A stretch of 64,000 nt of DNA from contig CM076846.1 in NCBI GenBank assembly GCA_039519185.1, forward strand, positions 108,658,442 through 108,722,441, read 5' to 3'. This DNA comes from Astragalus membranaceus. Its lineage: Eukaryota; Streptophyta; Magnoliopsida; Fabales; Fabaceae. The notes under the pieces are model-generated. The model saw only the letters and a list, made by a program, of their open reading frames with translations, was not told the origin of the DNA and did no database searches. Position 1 is the first letter of the stretch. Every line of letters begins with the position of its first letter. Below, one piece after another: positions 56,942 through 64,000 of this stretch. A program made the position numbers and the translations under genes.

Positions 56942-58163
56942 GGCTAAATACCATCTGAGGTCTCTTAACTTATTTTCAGGTTTCGATTAGGTCCATTATG
57001 TTTTCATTGTAACGAATAGGTCCCTTAACTTTTAAAATTGTTGCATCGCTATCATTTTTTGTAACTTCCGTTAAACTCCGTAAAAAAAAGTTGGAGTGGC
57101 AAGCAGAGCTGTCGTGGCTTATTCCAGCTTGGATTTTTTATTTAAAAATTAATTTTTCAATCAAAATAAAAAAACAAAAAACGCTAATCCTAATCACCGT
57201 GGATCGTCATCATCTTAAAAGAAAAACCCCCAAATTTCACTTCTTTAATTACCATTTAATGTTTTACTGATTAATTTTGCGGGAGAAGAAAAACCCCCAA
57301 ATTTCTCTTCTTTAATTACCCCCAAATTTCTCTTCTTTAATTACCATTTAATGTCATGCCATCTCCAATCTGGGTTCGATTGAAGCCTAATTTCAAATCT
57401 GGGTTCGATTGAATCAAAAATCTGGGTTTCTAGTTTGTGTTCTTCCCTCTTCGTTGCAGCCATTGTTCGATTCAGCCATTGTTCTTTTCATCTCATTCCC
57501 AAGTTCAGATCTATGGTTTTGGGTATCAGGTCGAACGTGATTTTTAAGCTCAGATCTACGATTTTTGTTTTTGTTTTGGGTATCAGTTCGGTTTTTGTTT
57601 CTGTTTCTGGGTATCATTTCAGCAATGTACAAAACTTGTTTGAAAATTTTCGTCTCTGTTTGTGGGTATCGTTTCTTTTTCTGGGTATCAGTTTTGCTTC
57701 TGGGTATCACTTCGATTTTTGATTTTTGTTTATGTTTGATATGGGTCTTGTAAGAAGATGAACGATTTGAAGCTTAGAAATGAGTATCCCGATGGGTTTG
57801 AAGATCACGTAAAAAAAAGGTTTGAAGATGAACAATTTGTAAGGGTCTTACACACAGTTTTCGATTATCTGGAAACATGGATATGGGTTTGATTTGAAGA
57901 ACATGAACAATTTTAATAAAAATAAGAACTGATTATAAATAATGAATCATCAAACATTCATCCACACGTAAGCAAAATTGACAGACAACTAGGCAATGTA
58001 ACAGCCAACTAGGCATTTTTTTAACAGACTTTAACGGAAGTTACATAAAAGGATAACGGTCCAACGATTTTAAATGTTAAGGGACATATTTGTTACAATG
58101 AAAACATAAGGGACCTAATCGAAAACTGAAAATAAGTTAAGGGACCCCGGATGGTATTTAGCT
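56942..58163. mobile_element. Mutator-like element (MULE-3) after copy 2
   Basis: Ends GGCTAAATACCATCTGAGGT and (inverted) AGCTAAATACCATCCGGGGT are similar for about 150 bases (including TTAACTTATTTTCAG and AACTTCCGTTAA). The 9-bp duplication is TTTATTTGT (56933-56941, 58164-58172). The interior has a run of GGGTATCAGTT/GGGTATCGTTT words (57520-57720) but no recognisable gene and no transposase. Confidence 0.85.
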
Positions 58164-58172
58164 TTTATTTGT

Positions 58173-58914
58173 TTTATTGCTCATGATTGTTTTTTTTTTG
58201 GATTCCAAATTAGTTATGCAAAGTAAAATGGATGGTAATCATCATCAAATTTTTTAGAACTGTAAACTAAACTAAATAATAAATTACTTAAATAAAAAAG
58301 TAAATGGATGGATTCAAAGCTGATGAATATGATGTTGATGCAATAAATAATCAACAAATATGTTTGTAAAACAATATCAATTTGACAGTAATATAATAAA
58401 ATATATTAACAAAAAATCTATCAAAACACCTGTAGATAGAACCATTGTCGGTGTTGACATTATATAGGGTGTGTGTCTCAATAGATTACACAATGTTATC
58501 ATATTTAGGTTTTTTTTAAAGAACAAACTAGATTATGTGCATGGTTTGCTTGCATGACAAATGTAATGCTTTAGCCCTGCAAGGGGGCATAAACCCTTTT
58601 ACTTCAGCATGAAGTCAACTATGGCTTCAAATTGTACACTTTCTTCTGCAAAATCTTATTAACGTTAAGAACACATCTCTATCTATATCATATGTATAAT
58701 GATTAATATTAATATACTACGAAACATATATTACTGGAACGACTATATCTGTTGATAATTGGAGATTAATTATCACGGTTTATGTGTTAATAACAAGTTA
58801 CTCAAACCCTACTCAACAATCATATATATACCGCTTCCCAAATTTAAATCATACGCAAAACTAAACACTCATTCTCAAGCCTTTCATTTTACAAAACAAA
58901 AACCCAAGTATGTC
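58173..58914. other. spacer between copies 2 and 3
   Basis: Homologous to the spacer between copies 1 and 2 (50450-50839 plus 52274-52686). It contains the presumed promoter of copy 3. No ORF. Confidence 0.6.
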
Positions 58915-60620
58915 CCATTCTGAAGATCAAAGATTCACTAGGAACTCGACTCTTGAGTTAACAACAAACTTGGATGTTGATATCAACCCCACGAACTGGA
59001 GAGATTATATTTTAGCTGATAGAGAAAACGCCATATATCTGAAAAATGTATTGAACACTGTGAAGGTCAGTGTTTCATAACATAATGGCATATATATATA
59101 TATGTTATTACGTCTATTTTTCAGGTTAAACATTGAAAATCCACATTCATTTATACAAGAACTCAACGACCAAAATGTTAAGATGCATTCAAGTTCTGAT
59201 GAGGATTAATCGTCTATTAATGTTAACTTACTTTCCATAATAACAGTCATTTACATTTTTTTATCGATAAGTAGGAATAATATATTGATAGCCACAAGCT
59301 AAGCATCATTGACACACACCCCCCACCTCCTATGAAGGATTTGAGAGGGTGTCTAATCATGCGCTCAAGCTAATGGAAGCAAAGATACACCAAGTTTATG
59401 AGTAGAAGTGCAAAATGTGGTGATGCTAAAGCACCACAAGAAGAAGACAGAAGCCAAAACCCAGAAACAAGCTGGTCTAACATGTGAACACAAACTAACA
59501 AAAAGGACAGTACACAAACTAACAGATAAATTAAAGTTTTCTAATAATCCTTTGGCTTCAGGTAACTGATCTTAAGGCTCCAAGAACTCCAAAAGGTGGG
59601 AGAAGGCACAAAAACTCCATGATATATCAACTGTGCTCACACCTCCAAAGTTCATGATGACATCAAAATATTTTTGTAGAAGCTCAAGCTATTCTCAACA
59701 CTTGTGCATAATATAGCAGCACCAACAAAAGATCACAACCACACAAAAGGGGAAACATCTCATAGGCATTTTATACTATGGTAGAACTTTGCAACTATGA
59801 TGCAGCCAAGCAAAACTCCTTTAGCTTGCAAGGAAGGCCTCCAATCCCACGAAATTGAATGAGATTGTCATTTACGTTTTTTATATTTTAATGCCAAAGT
59901 TAACGAAATGCGAAAAAATATCAATCTATCTTATGCCTAGGAACTAAATGAAAAAGTTGATCAACTATCATTGGATACATTTGATTTTAAAGGTTCTCTA
60001 AAGGTTTTGAAGGTTGTTATTTCAATAAACTATGAAAATGGTAATGCATATAGAGTTGCGCCAATACCTAAGGATCAAATGACAAACCAAGAGGATGAAA
60101 CACTCAATGGGAACTCGAGTTTGAAGAGGAAGTTTAGTTCTGATGGTCATATAAATTACTTATAAAACTTTATGTAGATTTCTGATTCTGAACCATCATT
60201 GGATAACTATGGAGAACCATCATTGCTAAACAAGCCTGAAATACCATCACGTTAGACCCAAGAACCAACATTGACTGAAAATAAGGGTAAAGAAGTTGAG
60301 GTTGTTGGTGGTGGGAGTGAGTACAAGAGGAAGTCAAGTGGGAACGTACTTGTTGATGAATATTTGCTCTTCTTATGATATTTATTTTCATTATCATTTA
60401 TCTTTAGCTATCAAAATCACAGTTACTAATCTACTTCTGTAATAATTTGAAGGATGATGTTGCAATGCTTGCAAAGAGACTCTTCTATAGTCCACCATGT
60501 AACAACTCCACGGTCCATGATGTTGATCATTTGTCACCTCTTGAACCTTCGAAGAGGAAGTCTGGTGGGAGCTATTCTGGAACGAAACATCGATCATTAG
60601 TACCCAAGGTAATTAACAAC
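58915..60620 (+). pseudogene. triplicated unknown gene, copy 3 (most complete, still broken)
   Basis: Exon 1 starts with ATG 58915 (MSHSEDQRFTRNSTLELTT, then NWRDYILADRENAIYLKNVL) and ends at a GTCAGT donor near 59067. Exon 2 is near 59160 (ELNDQNVKMHSSSDED, then TAA). The intron after it holds a LINE tail (59255-59866). Exon 3 is about 59941-60362 (ELNEKVDQLSLDTFDFKGSL, KRKFSSDGHINYL, then stop) and later GGGSEYKRKSSGNVLVDEYL. Exon 4 is about 60452-60608. No known domain; a nuclear role would be a guess from the Lys/Arg patches. Similarity among copies ends near 60665. Confidence 0.55.
59255..59866 (-). mobile_element. 5'-truncated LINE tail
   Basis: The minus strand ends GGCTATCAATATATTATTCC TACTTATCGATAAAAAAAT, the typical 3' end with A tail of plant L1-type elements. 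It is bordered by a 9-bp duplication GTCATTTAC (59246-59254, 59867-59875). No coding frame is left. Copies 1 and 2 of the host unit show the empty site. Confidence 0.75.
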
Positions 60621-60665
60621 TTTCGGTTACATTATCAATGAGTTAAGATTTATTTGTTTCCATTC

Positions 60666-61638
60666 TCTTGAATATTTTTGTTATTCAAGGGGCTATATTG
60701 TATGTTCTGTTGGAAATATTGAATGAAAAATAAATAATTTTAGAAAGTAAAGGAGAAGAAGAAGTTGTGACGTGGCAAAAGTCACTTCTTTGAAAGCAAA
60801 TTCCGATAGACCTCCGGTGCAACCCAATATCTGGTTTACTCCCTAAGGTTTTCACAACACAGTGTCCGGACCCGTGCACTCGAGGCCAAAATCACGTTGG
60901 AGCCTCACAAACAATGCCAAAAAGATAAAACCAAGAGGAAGAAAAGTTTCATAAAACCATAAAAATAAAATCATTTTTTTCCTATCGTTTTCTATCTTTC
61001 CCTCGTATGACCTTGTTTATATATAATAACATATGTATGATGATTTTGTGTTAATGCAAATAAAGTATTAATAAAAAACCAATTAAAGCATCACATACGT
61101 TATATATATATGGTCATGAATTGAACAAATTAATTGCGAAAGGTATCCGATGACAAGGTTATTAAAAGTATTATAAAAAAGATAAATTATATTTTGTAAC
61201 TTACACACACTTGAATACCATTATTCCAACATGTTCGACCAACTAAGAATATGTATTTGGCAACTCGTGAAGCTCAAACTTGTGTTTACTTGTGGCTTAA
61301 AGAGCGACCTTTAGGGCCCGTTTGATGGTCAGGATAGGATAGAGACGGGATAGGATATGAAGCCGGATAGAGATAGGATATGATAGAGATAAGATATCAC
61401 TATCATATCATGTGTTTGATTTGCAACACCTGATAAGAAATAAGATAATATATATTATTCATTTTTTAGGTACAAAGATAACATATGTTATTCTATTTTA
61501 TATTTTAGATAAACTAATAAATAATGATATGATACATATATATTAATGACAAAACTACCCTTGTGAAACTATATTTTATTTTATTTTTTGGTTACAAAAG
61601 GGGAACAAAAATAAAAGGAAAAGGAAAGGACAAAGAAA
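60666..61638. other. AT-rich intergenic DNA
   Basis: No gene recognised. A left-end-like sequence GGGCCCGTTTGATGGTCAGG at 61315 resembles a DNA-transposon terminus, but I find no matching right end. Confidence 0.45.
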
Positions 61639-61786
61639 CTACGTCCTCAAAACTAGACTGTGGCTAGCATCCGCGGTAAGCGTTGCATCTATCCCGGCGG
61701 GGGGATTACTAAAAGTACTCCAAGGGAAGTGAGATTGAGCTCCAAGTTTCGCTAGAAAGTCGGCTGCCGAATTTCCTTCTCTAAAA
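61639..61786 (-). pseudogene. LINE-type RNase H C-terminal fragment
   Basis: The minus strand reads FREGNSAADFLAKLGAQSHF, then PWSTFSNPPAGIDATLTADA and a stop. The REGN-x-AAD-x-LAK-x-GA pattern is the end of the RNase H domain encoded by plant non-LTR elements. The fragment is isolated in AT-rich DNA. Confidence 0.75.
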
Positions 61787-62104
61787 AATTTTATTTTTTA
61801 TCACTTATTTTAATTTTTTTAATTTCAAAATATTTTTAATTGTTAGATTATACAAAATGACAAAATTTCCCTTATCATAGAATCATAAATTGTTTTTTAT
61901 ATTAAGTAAATTATGCTTTTGTTTTGATTTTAAATATATATATTTATTTTTTATTAGATTTTATAAGTGTATATTTTAAAATGTATTTTAGAAGGGTAAA
62001 TGAATAAATTACTTTCTTATCTTATTCTGCTGGTTTCTAACCCAGCTAAAATTCAGGATAAGATTTTAACTATAGAGACTAGGATAGGATAAGTCACAGG
62101 CTAA

Positions 62105-62270
62105 GAAGCCCCGATACGTGATACGACACGGATACAATACGACACGAATACGGGGATACGAGAAAATTTGAAAAATCATGATACGATACGGCTAGGATAC
62201 TTCAATAAAGAATTATATATATAGCTAATTTTATAAACATTTTAAACATTATACGGGATACGGGAACATT
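62105..62270. repeat. short GATACGA-type repeats
   Basis: Irregular tandem words GATACG, ATACGACACG and CGGGATACG. Low-complexity plant repeat, no ORF. Confidence 0.55.
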
Positions 62271-62600
62271 TTTTTTACTAATTAGTAAAAAATATAAACA
62301 TCTTATTATCTAGTTTATTCTATTATTCTGAAAACTAAACATTTTAATCAATATATATTATTCTAATTAGTTTATTGCAATTACTATTTTTTACAACTAT
62401 TAGAATTAGTATTTAGATTGTTATATATAAATATATACTATACCCAAAAAAAATTAATGTAACGGAAGCCGTTGTTTTTTTTATAAAATTGCAGTCTTTG
62501 TTAAACTAAAAAGAACCGGTCCCACCATTAAAAAAACAACGCAGCCAGCAATAATAATAAAAAAGAAAGAGAACGCATCCCAGGTTAGAAGTTAGAAAGA

Positions 62601-64000
62601 CTAGTCTTGACACCCGTGCTCCGCACGGGGTTGCCTTCTTTCAATTCCTTTATGGAATTTGAATCTGATGTGCGATGAACGTTCAACAATGCGCTGACAT
62701 ATAACCCCAAGGGTCACGAATAAACTCATTGTAATACCAAGATTGGCTTAGACACGAACGCGATAACCATGAGGAGTTGCAGGAAAATTATTGGTACCAT
62801 GTGGCGCTTGAAAGAGTTAATTTAATGATTATTGTAAAAAAAACAATTTAATAATTAAAAAAGTGAATGTCAAAACATTTTTGAAGAACAAAAATTGGAT
62901 GACCAGATGGGGTCGATCAAATATGACTTGTGCAAAATATATAATTTTTTTTAGTTTATATCAATTCAAGATACTTACAAAATATCTTAATGCGTTCAAT
63001 TAAATACTAATATTAATGTGTGCTTATGAGTAAATCGAACGCACCGTATCGACCCCTGTGTCTTAGGATAACTTATACTATTAGCCAACAATATTGTCCG
63101 TAAAATATATACTATAATAATTGAGTATACAAATTAAATTACAACTATAGATTGAATAAGATGATTTAACAATTAAAACTAAATGTTAACAAATAATTGG
63201 AACTGAGCAAAGAACAACAATGTAATGATTATTGACAAAAAATGATTTAATGATTAAAAAAATGAATGTCAAACTTTTTTGAAGAACAAAAAATGGATGA
63301 TCAGAAGGGATCATTTGGAAATTTCAAAAAACATTATCATAATTTTGTACTTGAAAACAGTTTTCCATTAAAACAAAAACAGTTTTTTTCTTGTTTATGT
63401 AAATTAATGCAGAGGATATAATTTTTTTACTAAATAATTAATTTATTTTTTGTTTGAAGTTGAAGAATAGCTTTATAATCTTTTAATATATTTTCCCTAT
63501 TTTTTATCTCATATTATTGTTAAACAAAACACTTAAAAGTATTATGTGTATCAAGTATTTTATTTTAAATAATTGGATTAATCAGTTTAACAGAAATAGT
63601 AATACATGACTAACAGGGTTGATTTTAATGGTAATTATACTCGGATTTCACCCCGAAGTATCGGGTTCGAACGTCGGGTGAAGCAAAAACTTTGTTAGGA
63701 GGCACTGGCGGTTATAATAGCTAAAAAGTATCTGTTAGTGTAAATTTGTACTGCACTAAAAAGTCCAAACTTATCAGAAAATTTTGAAATTTATATTATT
63801 GAGTTCAATAAAATACAAAAATCGAAATGATATTTGCAGAAATTTTTTTATCTGAAATATGTCTTTTATTATTACCTTTCGTCTACTGTTTTCCTATTTT
63901 GACCGGTTTCTCTCTCGGGACCTTCTCACACAATTGTTGCCCAACTTCAAGCGTTACCACCACCTCTCAGTCACGAGCTCCCAGCGAGTCCCTAAAGGAA
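62601..64000 (-). mobile_element. Helitron 3, 3' terminus (extent to the right unknown)
   Basis: On the minus strand a hairpin (CCCGTGC-GGA-GCACGGG, within 62610-62632), a short spacer and CTAG (62604-62601) followed by T (complement of A at 62600) form a Helitron 3' end. It is closely similar to the ends of Helitrons 1 and 2. No 5' terminus (GA before T on the plus strand with the TC...ATA context) is convincing before the window end, so the length is not known. The rest is AT-rich without ORFs. Confidence 0.6.
63608..63700 (+). repeat. tRNA-like SINE trace
   Basis: TTGATTTTAATGGTAATTAT followed by TATCGGGTTCGAACGTCGGG. The second word contains a good pol III box B (GGTTCGAAC) and the first a weak box A, 30-40 bases apart. 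No clear tail or duplication was found. Confidence 0.35.

Noticed and set aside
61315..62100. Possible MITE starting GGGCCCGTTTGATGG
   Set aside because: No matching inverted right end or target duplication was found.
1..64000. CRISPR arrays, operons, bacterial-type promoters, rRNA or tRNA genes
   Set aside because: Nothing of this kind was seen; the window is eukaryotic nuclear DNA.

Overview
This window is plant nuclear DNA, almost certainly from a eudicot. Genes have GT-AG introns. Repeats are plant-type: Ty1/copia and Ty3/gypsy LTR retrotransposons, Mutator-like elements with 9-bp target duplications, a CACTA transposon, Helitrons and LINE pieces. A legume is possible, from the style of the gene-capturing CACTA, but the sequence does not prove it. 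Only two host genes look intact: a four-exon gluconokinase (19805-20714, +) and a two-coding-exon gene for a 117-residue coiled-coil protein (21448-24973, -). The long intron of the latter holds an antisense, intronless, broken copy of TAF11.

Layout. 1-15540 is one decayed copia element on the minus strand, running off the left edge. A degenerate Tat-type gypsy element (2963-11015) sits in its gag, and a Helitron (11631-15322) sits in its 5' LTR. 15541-18943 holds a probable MITE and a 2-kb terminal-inverted-repeat element with two convergent small ORFs. 19-26 kb is the gene island. 25918-29453 holds two related Mutator-like elements with exact 9-bp duplications; the second carries exon 1 of an aminopeptidase P1-like gene.

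29463-48590 is a nested stack with readable junctions. A 5'- and 3'-truncated LINE is split by a copia element (29644-47504). That copia is split by a non-autonomous element with 2.8-kb LTRs and no gag-pol (33354-41465). A CACTA transposon (42264-47491) lies 10 bp from the end of its 3' LTR. The CACTA carries exon-like fragments of at least four or five host genes on one strand: an RRM protein, a CobW GTPase, ribosomal protein L7, an NPF/PTR transporter and a coiled-coil protein. It has no visible transposase.

48590-60665 starts with a minisatellite. Three tandem decayed copies of an unrecognised gene follow, each marked by a different insertion: MULE (50840-52264), Helitron (53198-56312), MULE (56942-58163) and a LINE tail (59255-59866). 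60.7-64 kb is AT-rich with a LINE RNase H scrap, the 3' end of a third Helitron and a SINE-like trace.

The genes do not form a pathway. The value of the window is its insertion order and the exon shuffling by DNA transposons. The best candidates for something undescribed are the multi-gene CACTA, the two-ORF inverted-repeat element and the young LARD-like element.
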